Source of the DNA: CAVPEV01 sp963703555
GTDB taxonomy: Bacteria; Actinomycetota; Actinomycetes; Actinomycetales; Cellulomonadaceae
Length of the DNA stretch: 64,000 nt
Reading direction: 5' to 3'
NCBI GenBank assembly: GCA_963703555.1
Contig: CAVPEV010000046.1
Coordinates: 62,001 to 126,000, forward strand
Shown here in pieces: positions 33,252-41,622 of the stretch. Every line of letters starts with the position of its first letter. The stretch's first letter is position 1. The notes under the pieces are model-generated. The model made no database searches and was not told where the DNA came from. It saw nothing but the letters and a program-made list of their open reading frames with translations. The translations under genes and the position numbers were made by a program.

Positions 33252-35497
33252 CTCCCGGCGAGCCCGGCGGGCAGCCGACCGGCGTGCACCACGCGCAGCG
33301 CCCGGGTGGGTCGGGTCATCGCCACGTACAGCTCACCGGCCCCGTCGGCGAGCACGTCGGACGGCTCGACCAGCACCACGACGTCGAACTCCAGCCCCTT
33401 GGCCTCCCGCGGCCGCAGGAGCGCGACGGGCGCATCCAGAACTTGGCTCCCGCCGCCGATCCGTGCGGCCACCCCGGCCTCGGCCAGCGCGGCGCGGACG
33501 GCGCGCAGCGCCGCCTGCGTACCGATGACCGCGACCCGGCCGGGGCCGCCCGCCGCGGACACCAGCGCCAGCGCGGCCGTCGCCTCCTCGGCGGCTGTCG
33601 CGGCCGCCTGCCCCCGCTCGACGCGACGGATCGCCAGCGCCTCGGGGACGTCCCTGGCCGACACCAGCGGGCTGACCGGTAGGCCGGCGGCGGTCGCCAT
33701 CGCGGAGGCGGCCTGCGCCACGCTCGCCGGCGTGCGGTAGTTGACCGTCAGCTCCGTCGCCCGCCACGAGCCGGCGAGGACCGGGTCCAGGCGTGCCGCC
33801 CAGTCGTGGGTCCCGGCCGGCGACGTGGTCTGCGCCACGTCTCCGACGATCGTCAGCGACCGGGTGGGCACCCGGCGCAGCAGTGCTCGCCAGGCCATCT
33901 CGGACAACTCCTGGGCCTCGTCGACGATCACGTGCCCATAGGTCCACGTGCGGTCCGCGGCCGCGCGCTCGGCGGTGGTCAGCGCGGGCCCCCGGGCGGC
34001 GAACCGGTCCGCCAGCAGCTCGGCCGAGACCAGGGACGCACCGGTCTGCTCGATCACCTGGCGGGCGTAGTCCACCTCGGCGGCGCGCCGGCGGACGTCC
34101 GTACGCGCCTCGGCGCGCTCCGCTTGGTCGTCCTCGCCCAGCAGCTCGGCGGCCTCGTCGAGCAGGGGGACGTCGGCCGGGGTGCACGCCGCGTCCCGCG
34201 GTCGGGCGAGCAGCGCCCGCTCGGCGCCGGTGAGCTCGGGGGCTGCGGCGGCCAGCCGATCGGGCTTGGCGAACAGGTCGGCGAGCAGCCCCTGCGGCGT
34301 GAGCGGCATCCAGGCGAGGTTGAGTGCGACGCGGACCTCGCGGGTGGTGCGCAGCTCCTCGACGAGGTCTGCGCGGTCGTCGGGCGCGATCGCCGACCGC
34401 AGCTGGCTGACGTACTGGTCCGCGAGCTGGCCGAGCATGTCGCGCACGAACGCCACCCGGGCCTCGTTGTGCGGGCGGCCGCCACGGCGCGCCCGTGTGA
34501 TGGCCGAGGCGATGTCCTCGGCCCGCACCATGACGGTCCGCCCGTCCAGGTGGACGGGCGTGTCGTGGTCGGGCACGCGCTGGCGCTGCCGCACGGCCCG
34601 GGCGATCACGCGGGCCAGCACGGCGCGGCCCTTCACCTCGGCGACGGCGTCCGGCTCCTCGGCGACGGCGGTCACGCCCGGCAGCAGGTCCGCCATCGTG
34701 GTGGTCACCACCCCCGTCTCGCCGAGGGAAGGCAGGACCTGGTCGATGTAGCGCAGGAACGTCCGGCTCGGCCCCACCAGCAGCACGCCCGAGCGCTGCA
34801 GCCGCTCGCGGTGCGCATAGAGCAGGTACGCAGCCCGGTGCAGCGCGACGGCGGTCTTGCCGGTGCCGGGGCCGCCCTGCACCACGAGCGCGCCCCGCAG
34901 GTCGGACCGGATGATCTCGTCCTGCTCGGCCTGGATGGTCGCGACGATGTCGCCCATCCGCCCCGTGCGTCCCGCGGCGAGCGAGGCCAGCAGCGCACCC
35001 TCGCCGGACAGACCCTCGACGAGCACCCGGCTGCGCCCGGGCTGGCCGTCGGCAGCCAGCGACAGGTCGAGCAGCTCGTCCTCCACGCCGGTCACCGTGC
35101 GGCCGCGGGTCACCACGTGCCGACGTCGGGTCACGCCCTCGGGGTGGGCGGCGGTCGCTCGGTAGAAGGCCTGTGCCGCCGGGGCACGCCAGTCGGTGAG
35201 CAGGGTGCGCTGCTCGTCGTCGGTCAGCCCGATGCGGCCGATGTAGCGCACCGTCCCATCCGACATGTCGAGCCGACCGAACACCAGTCGGTCCTCGACG
35301 GCCTCCAGCTGGGCGAGCCGGTCCTCGTAGAGGGTTGCGAAGGCGTCCCGTTCGCTGCGGTTCTGCGGCGAGCCTGACGGTCCCTCCCGCCGGACTGCGG
35401 CCAGGCGCCGCGCGGTGAGCGCCCGCAGCTCGTCCAGTCGTGCGTACATCGCGTCGACCGCCGCCTGCTCGTCGCCCAGCTCCGCCTCGATGGCCAC
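33227..35497 (-). CDS. HelD-type RNA polymerase-associated helicase-like ATPase
   Basis: This 756-residue UvrD-like ATPase has an N-terminal coiled-coil region (AIEAELGDEQAAVDAMYARLDELRAL), Walker A GGPGTGKTAVALHR, Walker B VIVDEAQELSEMAW and motif VI YVAMTRPTRALRVVH. This arrangement matches HelD/HelR proteins that remove stalled RNA polymerase and in some actinobacteria protect it from rifamycins. GTG 35497 follows a GGGAG site; further upstream the frame is low-complexity. I see no rifamycin-associated element in its upstream region, so antibiotic induction is not indicated. Confidence 0.88.
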   Translation of the reverse strand: MAIEAELGDEQAAVDAMYARLDELRALTARRLAAVRREGPSGSPQNRSERDAFATLYEDRLAQLEAVEDRLVFGRLDMSDGTVRYIGRIGLTDDEQRTLLTDWRAPAAQAFYRATAAHPEGVTRRRHVVTRGRTVTGVEDELLDLSLAADGQPGRSRVLVEGLSGEGALLASLAAGRTGRMGDIVATIQAEQDEIIRSDLRGALVVQGGPGTGKTAVALHRAAYLLYAHRERLQRSGVLLVGPSRTFLRYIDQVLPSLGETGVVTTTMADLLPGVTAVAEEPDAVAEVKGRAVLARVIARAVRQRQRVPDHDTPVHLDGRTVMVRAEDIASAITRARRGGRPHNEARVAFVRDMLGQLADQYVSQLRSAIAPDDRADLVEELRTTREVRVALNLAWMPLTPQGLLADLFAKPDRLAAAAPELTGAERALLARPRDAACTPADVPLLDEAAELLGEDDQAERAEARTDVRRRAAEVDYARQVIEQTGASLVSAELLADRFAARGPALTTAERAAADRTWTYGHVIVDEAQELSEMAWRALLRRVPTRSLTIVGDVAQTTSPAGTHDWAARLDPVLAGSWRATELTVNYRTPASVAQAASAMATAAGLPVSPLVSARDVPEALAIRRVERGQAAATAAEEATAALALVSAAGGPGRVAVIGTQAALRAVRAALAEAGVAARIGGGSQVLDAPVALLRPREAKGLEFDVVVLVEPSDVLADGAGELYVAMTRPTRALRVVHAGRLPAGLAGSQAPSQGT

Positions 35498-35584
35498 GTC
35501 ACTCCCGTACGGTCCCCGACCAGCCCGCCCGCCTGCGGCGAGCGGGCGTCCATTATCGACCTGCCGGTGGGGCGCCCGCGCGCT

Positions 35585-35611
35585 GCACCCGCGGGTCGGG
35601 CACGCGGGTGC
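35585..35611. promoter_or_regulatory. Inverted repeat in the helD-PAC2 divergent region
   Basis: GCACCCGCG and CGCGGGTGC form a perfect 9-bp inverted repeat separated by 9 bases (35585-35611), between the divergent helD and PAC2 genes. It could be an operator for either gene. No T tract follows, so it is not an obvious terminator. Confidence 0.4.
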
Positions 35612-35694
35612 GAGCACCGGCGGGGAAGAGGCGGCGGTGCCGCGCTGTTGACACCTGACAGGCCGCCGTGGTGCGGCATCGGAGAGTGAGGATC

Positions 35695-36618
35695 ATGTTG
35701 GACCCGACCGAGATCTACGATCTCGACCCGCAGACCGCCGAGCAGGTCACCGCCGCCGGGGACCGGGGACCGGTGATGGTGCAGGCGATGCGCGGCTTCG
35801 TCGACGCCGGGGGTACTGGGCAGGTCGCCGCCGCCCACCTGGTCGACGAGCTCGACACGCGCCGGCTGGTGACCTTCGACGTCGACCAGCTCTTCGACTA
35901 CCGGTCGCGCCGGCCGACGCTGACCTTCGACTCGTCGACCTGGACCGGGTACGACCGGCCGGAGCTGGCGATCGAGCTCGCGCACGACGCCAAGGGTGTG
36001 GCCTTCCTGCTGCTGCACGGCACCGAGCCCGACCTGCAGTGGGAACGGTGGGCCGGCGCGGTGCGTCAGATCGTCGAGCGGTTCGACGTCCCGCTGACCG
36101 TCGGCCTGCACGGTATCCCCATGGGTGTGCCGCACACGCGCCCGCTCGGGGCTACCGCGCACGCCAACCGTGCCGAGCTGGTCTCCGACCAACCGGCCTG
36201 GATGGGGACCGTCCAGGTGCCGGCCAGCGCGGGGGAGTTCCTGGAGATGCGCCTGGGCGAGTCGGGGCACGACGCCCTGGGGTTCGCGGTCCATGTCCCG
36301 CACTATCTGGCGCAGTCGACGTTCCCGCAGGCCAGTGTGGTAGGTCTGGGGCAGGTGGAGCGGGCCACGGGCCTCGACCTGCGAGTCGGGCTGCTGGAGC
36401 CCGCGGCGCGGGAGGCCGTCTCCGAGGTGGAGCGTCAGGTGCACGGCTCGGTGGAGGTGGCGGCCGTCGTGCATGCCCTGGAGGAGCAGTACGACACCTT
36501 CATGGCCAACCTGGGGCGTCGGAGCCTGCTCACCGACCCGTCGTCGCTGCCGACCGCGGACGAGCTGGGCGACGAGCTCGAGCGGTTCCTCGCCGAGCAG
36601 GGTGGCACGGCCGACTGA
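35695..36618 (+). CDS. PAC2-family protein
   Basis: This 307-residue protein has the PAC2 (proteasome assembly chaperone 2-like) fold signature. Segments include MVQAMRGFVDAGGTGQVAAAHLVDEL, FDYRSRRPTLTF, LLLHGTEPDLQWERW and HGIPMGVPHTRP. In actinobacteria these are soluble proteins of unknown role; a link to proteasomes is only by family name. No proteasome genes are present in this window. ATG 35695 lies in a purine-rich leader (GTGAGG). It is followed after 58 bp by an MFS transporter in the same direction. Confidence 0.88.
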   Translation: MLDPTEIYDLDPQTAEQVTAAGDRGPVMVQAMRGFVDAGGTGQVAAAHLVDELDTRRLVTFDVDQLFDYRSRRPTLTFDSSTWTGYDRPELAIELAHDAKGVAFLLLHGTEPDLQWERWAGAVRQIVERFDVPLTVGLHGIPMGVPHTRPLGATAHANRAELVSDQPAWMGTVQVPASAGEFLEMRLGESGHDALGFAVHVPHYLAQSTFPQASVVGLGQVERATGLDLRVGLLEPAAREAVSEVERQVHGSVEVAAVVHALEEQYDTFMANLGRRSLLTDPSSLPTADELGDELERFLAEQGGTAD

Positions 36619-36676
36619 CCTGGCGCGGGACTCGGCGGCCTCGACCCGGGTCCGGCCCGGGGGACAATGACGTCCC

Positions 36677-37933
36677 GTGACGACGACCGTGCCCCGGCTG
36701 CGCACGTCGTTGCTCGTCTGGGGCGTGGCTGCCGGGTCATACGTCGTCGCGGTCGCCAACCGGTCGTCGCTCGGCATCGCCGGGCTGCAAGCCCGTGACC
36801 GGCTCGGTGTCAGCGCCTCGACGCTGGCCGTCCTGGCCGTCGCGCAGCTCGTCGTGTACGCCGCGCTGCAGGTGCCGGTCGGCATCGCCCTGGACCGACG
36901 GGGTCCGCGGGCGCTCGTCGCCACGGGTGCCTTCGTGATGGCCGGCGGGCAGTTGCTGATGGCCGTGGCGAGCTCGCCGGGCCCGGCGGTGGTCGCCCGC
37001 ATGCTCGTCGGGGCCGGCGACGCGATGACCTTCGTCTCCGTGCTACGGCTGGTGCCCGCCTGGTTCGCCCCGCAGCACACGCCGCGCGTGACCCAGCTCA
37101 CCGGCATCGTCGGGCAGCTGGGGCAGGTGGTGTCGGCCGTGCCGTTCGCCGCCGGCCTGCATGCGTTCGGGTGGACCCCGGCGTTCGCGGCTCTGGCCGC
37201 TGCCGGCACGGCGGCCGGCGCCGGCGTGGTCATCGCGGTGCGGGATGCGCCCGGTCCGCGGTTCCCCGACACGATGCAGCTGCGGCCCGCTCCGGGTGTG
37301 CTCCGCGCCGTGCTGGGCGAACCGGGGGCGTGGCTGGGCTTCTGGGTCCACGCGCTGAGCCAGTACGGGGTCAACGTCGTCGTGCTGCTGTGGGGGTACT
37401 CCTTCTTCGTCGAGGGCGAGGGGTTGACGGCGGCCGAGACCAGCGGCCTGTTCACGCTCAACGTCGTGGCCAACGTCGTCGCCGGCCTCACGCTGGGCGA
37501 GCTCACCGCGCGTCGGCCGGCCCGCCGGACACGCACGGTGCTGGTGATCTCCGTGGTGACGGCCGCGGCGTGGGCGGCGGTCCTCGCGCCCGCCGGGCCC
37601 CGCCCGCTGTGGGTGCTCGCGGTCTTCGTCGTCGTGCTGGCAGCGGGAGGACCGGCGTCGTTGGTGGGCTTCGACGTGGCGCGCTCCACCGTGCCTGCCG
37701 AACGCCTCGGTGCGGCGACCGGCGTGGTCAACACCGGCGGTTTCGTCACCGCCCTGACCACGATGCTGGCCATCGGCCTCATCCTCGACGCGGTGGCCGG
37801 CACCGGCCCGAGAGACCTCGATGCCTACCGCGTGGCGATGTCCTTCGTGGCTGTCCCCTGGCTGCTCGGCGTGGTCGGCGTGCTGTCGAGCCGCCGGCGC
37901 ACCCGGGCCGCCCACCCCGGGCTGCTGCTGTGA
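36677..37933 (+). CDS. MFS transporter
   Basis: This 418-residue membrane protein has about 12 hydrophobic helices and the major facilitator loop motif VGIALDRRGPRALV between helices 2 and 3. The best-matching style is the nitrate/sugar-phosphate-type or general MFS group. The substrate cannot be predicted. GTG 36677 is the start, giving a short cytoplasmic N-terminus before helix 1 (LLVWGVAAGSYVVAVA). It lies 58 bp after the PAC2 gene and may be co-transcribed with it. Confidence 0.88.
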   Translation: MTTTVPRLRTSLLVWGVAAGSYVVAVANRSSLGIAGLQARDRLGVSASTLAVLAVAQLVVYAALQVPVGIALDRRGPRALVATGAFVMAGGQLLMAVASSPGPAVVARMLVGAGDAMTFVSVLRLVPAWFAPQHTPRVTQLTGIVGQLGQVVSAVPFAAGLHAFGWTPAFAALAAAGTAAGAGVVIAVRDAPGPRFPDTMQLRPAPGVLRAVLGEPGAWLGFWVHALSQYGVNVVVLLWGYSFFVEGEGLTAAETSGLFTLNVVANVVAGLTLGELTARRPARRTRTVLVISVVTAAAWAAVLAPAGPRPLWVLAVFVVVLAAGGPASLVGFDVARSTVPAERLGAATGVVNTGGFVTALTTMLAIGLILDAVAGTGPRDLDAYRVAMSFVAVPWLLGVVGVLSSRRRTRAAHPGLLL

Positions 37934-38197
37934 GACGGTCTCTCGTGGCCCGACCGGCGCCGCAGGGCACCGGTCGGTGCGTCCGGCGAGCGCACAGGCA
38001 TGGCGTCCGGCCGGTGGGCGTGCAACACTAAGGGGCGTTGCAGTGACGTACTGACGCTTGACCGGCGTCGCACCTGACGGTGCGGCACCTCCAGCCCAAC
38101 AGCTGGTCCACCCGGTGCAGGACGTGGGACATGGCATTGCGGCACGTCGGGGCAAGACCGCTCCGGCGTCACCGGCAAGATCAGAAGGACACGATTC

Positions 38198-38410
38198 ATG
38201 GCACAGGGTGCTGTCAAGTGGTTCAACGCCGAGAAGGGCTATGGGTTCATCGCCCAGGACGGCGGCGGTCCCGACGTCTTCGTCCACTACTCGGCCATCG
38301 ACATGCAGGGCTACCGCTCCCTCGAGGAGGGGCAGCGCGTGGAGTTCGAGATCACGCAGGGGCCCAAGGGCCCGCAGGCGGAGAAGGTCCACTCGCTGTC
38401 CTCTCTCTGA
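38198..38410 (+). CDS. Cold-shock protein (CspA family)
   Basis: This 70-residue single-domain nucleic-acid chaperone has RNP1 (KGYGFIAQ) and RNP2 (VFVHYSAI) intact. It starts AQGAVKWFNAEKG like other actinobacterial Csp proteins. AGAAGGA upstream is a good ribosome-binding site. A leader of up to 264 bp separates it from the MFS gene, which fits the long structured 5' regions that give cold-shock mRNAs their temperature response. A strong terminator follows. Confidence 0.96.
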   Translation: MAQGAVKWFNAEKGYGFIAQDGGGPDVFVHYSAIDMQGYRSLEEGQRVEFEITQGPKGPQAEKVHSLSSL

Positions 38411-38423
38411 CGCGACGACCTGC

Positions 38424-38460
38424 AACGGGGCCGCACCCTCCGGGGTGCGGCCCCGTTGTC
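38424..38460 (+). terminator. Rho-independent-like terminator of the csp gene
   Basis: A perfect 13-bp GC-rich stem (CGGGGCCGCACCC / GGGTGCGGCCCCG) with a TCCG loop, extended to 15 bp by AA/TT pairs, lies 14 bp after the csp stop. TTGTC follows. It is the clearest terminator in the window and could work for the convergent gene as well. Confidence 0.88.
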
Positions 38461-38561
38461 GTCCCGGTCGAGCGGTCCCGCCGGTCGCGATGCGCCGGCC
38501 CCGGCCGGCTCGACCGAGACCCGGGGATGTCGGGACGAGACCTCGAGCGGCGTCCCCTGCG

Positions 38562-39413
38562 TCAGTGCGAGCTGTCGGCGGTGTCCGCGTCGTGCCGGGC
38601 AGCTGCGCCTGCCGTGAACCGCGGCACCTCGGCACCGTGCAGCAGCCGTGCGGGCACGGCCAGTCGGCGCAGCGCGCGGTGCAGCTCGGGGTCGTCGAGG
38701 AGGTCGGGGTCCGTGGTGCCGACGAGGACGAGATTGCCGTAGCGCCGGCCCCGCAGTTGCGCCGGCTCGGCGATGATCCCGACCCGGGGGAGCACGGCGG
38801 CGAGGGTGGCGAGCTCGGAGCGGGCCGCCACCAGCGGCGGTCGGTCCACACAGTTGGCCAGGTAGACCCCGCCGGGCCGGAGGGCGCGGGCGACGTCCTC
38901 GACGAACTCGGCGGTGGTCACGTGGCGCGGCGTGTGGTCGCCGGCGAACACGTCGCGGACCACGACATCCGTGTCGGTGCCGGCGAGCCCGGCGAGCTCG
39001 GCGCGGGCGTCGCCGACCCGGATCCGCAGCCGCGGGGAGCGCGGTAGGTCGAACCAGCCGCGCACCTGGTCGGCCAGCACCGGGTCGATCTCGACGGCCA
39101 CCTGGCGAGCGACCCGGGTCGCGTCGATCCGGCGCGCCAGCGCGCAACCGGCGGCCCCCAGGTGGACGACGCGCACCGGTCGGTCGGGGGTGGGGACCTG
39201 GTCGATCACGGCGGCCATGTGCTGCATGTAGGCGAACTCGAGTCGCAGCGGATCCTGCAGATCGAGGTACGAGCTCTCGGCCCCGTTGATCCACAGCGTC
39301 ACCCCGCGGTCGTCCGGGACGAGCTCCGCGGTGCCGGTGGCCAGCGGGACGGGGCCGGCCGGCCAGGTTCGTGTGGGTGGTCGGTGCGACCCTGGGCGAC
39401 AACGACCGACCAT
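38562..39413 (-). CDS. Spermidine synthase-like methyltransferase-fold protein
   Basis: This 283-residue protein resembles the spermine/spermidine synthase domain. It shows PVRVVHLGAAGCALAR (nucleotide-binding glycine loop), QVAVEIDPVLADQVR and RIRVGDARAELA, then DVVVRDVFAGDHTPRHVTTAEFV. The catalytic Asp region of true aminopropyltransferases is altered (VRDVF, not the usual D[AS]). Polyamine synthesis is therefore not assured; many actinobacterial members are annotated only as fused or spermidine synthase-like. ATG 39413 lies close to the SOS operator of the divergent HEPN-dinB operon, but a LexA effect on this gene is uncertain. Confidence 0.75.
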   Translation of the reverse strand: MVGRCRPGSHRPPTRTWPAGPVPLATGTAELVPDDRGVTLWINGAESSYLDLQDPLRLEFAYMQHMAAVIDQVPTPDRPVRVVHLGAAGCALARRIDATRVARQVAVEIDPVLADQVRGWFDLPRSPRLRIRVGDARAELAGLAGTDTDVVVRDVFAGDHTPRHVTTAEFVEDVARALRPGGVYLANCVDRPPLVAARSELATLAAVLPRVGIIAEPAQLRGRRYGNLVLVGTTDPDLLDDPELHRALRRLAVPARLLHGAEVPRFTAGAAARHDADTADSSH

Positions 39414-39430
39414 GGCGATCACAGTACGTC

Positions 39431-39460
39431 TTGACACGTCTCGAACACGTGTTCGATGAT
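39431..39460 (+). promoter_or_regulatory. SOS promoter of the HEPN-dinB operon (-35, LexA box, -10)
   Basis: TTGACA at 39431-39436 and GATGAT at 39455-39460 have 18-bp spacing and form a recognisable sigma-70-type promoter. The perfect palindrome CGAACACGTGTTCG at 39442-39455 lies between and over the two elements. It matches the LexA consensus exactly. LexA would therefore block this promoter directly. The first gene starts at 39488. Confidence 0.88.
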
Positions 39461-39487
39461 GGAGCCGGTGCGGAGGAGGTGGAGGAC

Positions 39488-39931
39488 ATGGCACGACGGT
39501 CGGCGACCACGTCCCGGCGGACCCCCGACCCGGTGACGCCGCCGCTGCCGCACGGTGTCCAGGCCCAGCTGCAGCGCTCCGAGGCCGAGCTGCTGGCCGC
39601 GCAGTTCTCGTCGGAGCCGTGGGAGCGGTTCTCCCACGCCCACCTTGCCGCGCTGCGGGCCGCCGCGGCCCTGGTCCAGCTTCGCGGACGGCCCGGGGGT
39701 CGTGGCGCCCCCCGCGCGGTGTGGCAGATGCTGCAGCTCGTTGAGCCCGGGCTGTCGAGGTGGGCGTCCTACTTCGCCGACGGTGCTGCTCTTCGCGCGG
39801 CCGTGGAGTCCGGGCGGTTCGACGAGGTCGGACCGGACCGGGCTGACGAGGCCCTGGCCGCAGCGGAGGACTTCGTCGACGGGGTCCAGGCGATCGTCGC
39901 GCCGGGGGACCGGGCGGAGTGCGCGTCATGA
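39488..39931 (+). CDS. SAV_6107-type HEPN-like protein, SOS operon with dinB
   Basis: This 147-residue all-helical protein (WERFSHAHLAALRAAAALVQLRG; VWQMLQLVEPGLSRWASYFADGAALRAAVESG) belongs to the small actinobacterial HEPN family named for SAV_6107. HEPN domains are often RNases or toxin/antitoxin partners. An R-x4-H pattern (Arg47 to His52) is present but lies earlier than the classical catalytic motif, so activity is uncertain. ATG 39488 has GGAGG upstream. Its stop overlaps the dinB ATG (ATGA), and the LexA promoter upstream places both in the SOS regulon. The function in damage tolerance is unknown. Confidence 0.78.
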   Translation: MARRSATTSRRTPDPVTPPLPHGVQAQLQRSEAELLAAQFSSEPWERFSHAHLAALRAAAALVQLRGRPGGRGAPRAVWQMLQLVEPGLSRWASYFADGAALRAAVESGRFDEVGPDRADEALAAAEDFVDGVQAIVAPGDRAECAS

Positions 39932-41208
39932 GCCGCAGGCCGAGGGTTGCAGTGAGTCGCGACTGGGGTCAGGACGAGGACGGATGCTCCATCCTCCATG
40001 TGGACATGGACGCGTTCTTCGCCTCGGTCGAGCTCGCCCGGCGACCGCAGCTGCGCGGGCTACCGGTGATCGTCGGCGGCTCGGACCGGGCCGTCGTGCT
40101 CGCAGCCAGCTACGAGGCTCGTGCGTACGGCGTGCACGCGGCGATGCCGATGGCTGCGGCTCGGCGGATGTGCCCGCAGGCGGTGGTCGTGCCACCGGAC
40201 CGGGACGCCTACGTGGCGGTGTCGGAGGACGTGATGGCAGCGCTCCGGGAGGTCACCACGCTCGTCGAGCAGGTGAGCATCGACGAGGCGTTCCTCGACG
40301 TCTCCGGTGCACGGCGCAGGCTCGGGTCGCCCACCGCCATCGCTGCTGCCATCCGGGCCCGGGTGCGCGCCGAGCACGGCATCACCTGCTCCGTGGGCAT
40401 CGCCGCGACGAAGTTCGTCGCCAAGCTCGCGTCGGGGCACGCCAAGCCGGACGGCGTGCTGCTCGTCCCGCGCGATGCCACCGTGGCGTTCCTGCGCCGG
40501 CTGCCGGTGGGCGCGCTGTGGGGCGTCGGCGAGAGCACCGAGAGCGCACTCGCCCGGTGGGGCATCCGCACCGTCGCGGAGCTGGCGGACGCCGATGTCG
40601 CTGTCGTTCAACGGGCGGTCGGTCGGGTCGCCGGGGCTCACCTCCACGACCTGGCCTGGGGACGCGATCCCCGTCCGGTGCGGCCGGGGCGCATGGAGAA
40701 GAGCGTCGGTGCGGAGGAGACGTTCGGTGTGGACCTGGTGGACCCGGCAGAGCTGGACAGTCAGCTGCTCCGGCTAGCGGACCGGTGCGGCGGCCGTCTG
40801 CGGACGATCGGGCAGCTGGCCCGGACCGTGACGGTGAAGGTCCGCACGGCGGACTTCCACACGTTGACCCGATCGCGGACCCTGCAGGCTCCGACGGACG
40901 TCGGGCAGGAGCTGTACCGCGACGCGCGGGAGCTGCTCGCCGGGGTGGGCCTGGCGGGTGCGCGCGTGCGGCTGCTGGGTGTGCGGGCCGAGGGCCTCGT
41001 GCCGGCGGCACAGGCGGTACGCCAGCCGACGCTTGAGGAGTCGCTGACCGACGACCACGCCGCCCGTCGCGCGGCGGAGGTCGCCGTGGACGACGTGCGG
41101 CGGCGGTTCGGACGGGCCGCCGTGGTGCCGGCGGTCGGCCTCTCGGTTGCGACGCCCGCCCGCCCCCGGACGGTGACTACCACGCCGCGCGCGGCGGACC
41201 TATCCTGA
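39928..41208 (+). CDS. dinB: DNA polymerase IV (DinB, Y-family)
   Basis: This 426-residue translesion polymerase has palm motifs LHVDMDAFFASVE and SIDEAFLDVSG with the catalytic acidic residues. It also has VLAASYEARAYGVHAAMP, a thumb region with helix-hairpin-helix (ALWGVGESTESALARWGIRTVAELAD) and a little-finger domain. ATG 39928 overlaps the HEPN stop; an in-frame GTG at 39919 is possible. Expression is from the LexA-controlled promoter upstream of the HEPN gene. Confidence 0.94.
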   Translation: MSRRPRVAVSRDWGQDEDGCSILHVDMDAFFASVELARRPQLRGLPVIVGGSDRAVVLAASYEARAYGVHAAMPMAAARRMCPQAVVVPPDRDAYVAVSEDVMAALREVTTLVEQVSIDEAFLDVSGARRRLGSPTAIAAAIRARVRAEHGITCSVGIAATKFVAKLASGHAKPDGVLLVPRDATVAFLRRLPVGALWGVGESTESALARWGIRTVAELADADVAVVQRAVGRVAGAHLHDLAWGRDPRPVRPGRMEKSVGAEETFGVDLVDPAELDSQLLRLADRCGGRLRTIGQLARTVTVKVRTADFHTLTRSRTLQAPTDVGQELYRDARELLAGVGLAGARVRLLGVRAEGLVPAAQAVRQPTLEESLTDDHAARRAAEVAVDDVRRRFGRAAVVPAVGLSVATPARPRTVTTTPRAADLS

Positions 41209-41244
41209 GCGCATACACGTCCCATTCGGGAGTTGGGGGTCGAG

Positions 41245-41622
41245 ATGCCTCTCTCCGAGTACGAGCAACGCGTGCTGGAGCAGATGGAGCAGCAGCTCAC
41301 GTCTGACGACCCCAAGCTGGCAAGCACTCTGACGTCCAAGGCGCCTCGCGCGCTCAGTCGGAGGGTCCTGGCCGGTGTCGGGGTGGTCGTCGGGCTGATC
41401 CTGCTCATTGTCGGCTCGGCTTCCTCGATCCCGTGGCTGGGTGTCGTCGGCTTCCTCGTCATGTTCGCCGCCGTGACCTTCGCGTTCGCGGTACCGCGGC
41501 GTGCCGGTTCGCAGGAGGCAGCCACGTCGCGGAACAAGCCCCCCGCTCGTCCATCGCGCAAGGGTTTCATGGCGCGCCTGGAGGACCGCTGGGACCGGCG
41601 GCGCGACCAGGGCGACCGCTGA
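41245..41622 (+). CDS. DUF3040 membrane protein
   Basis: This 125-residue protein has the DUF3040 N-terminus PLSEYEQRVLEQMEQQLTSDDPKLAS, then two hydrophobic helices (VLAGVGVVVGLILLIVG and WLGVVGFLVMFAAVTFAFAV) and a charged, basic tail. The family is actinobacterial and of unknown function, and is commonly found just upstream of mraZ, as here. ATG 41245 fits the family start. About 570 bp separate it from mraZ. Confidence 0.9.
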   Translation: MPLSEYEQRVLEQMEQQLTSDDPKLASTLTSKAPRALSRRVLAGVGVVVGLILLIVGSASSIPWLGVVGFLVMFAAVTFAFAVPRRAGSQEAATSRNKPPARPSRKGFMARLEDRWDRRRDQGDR

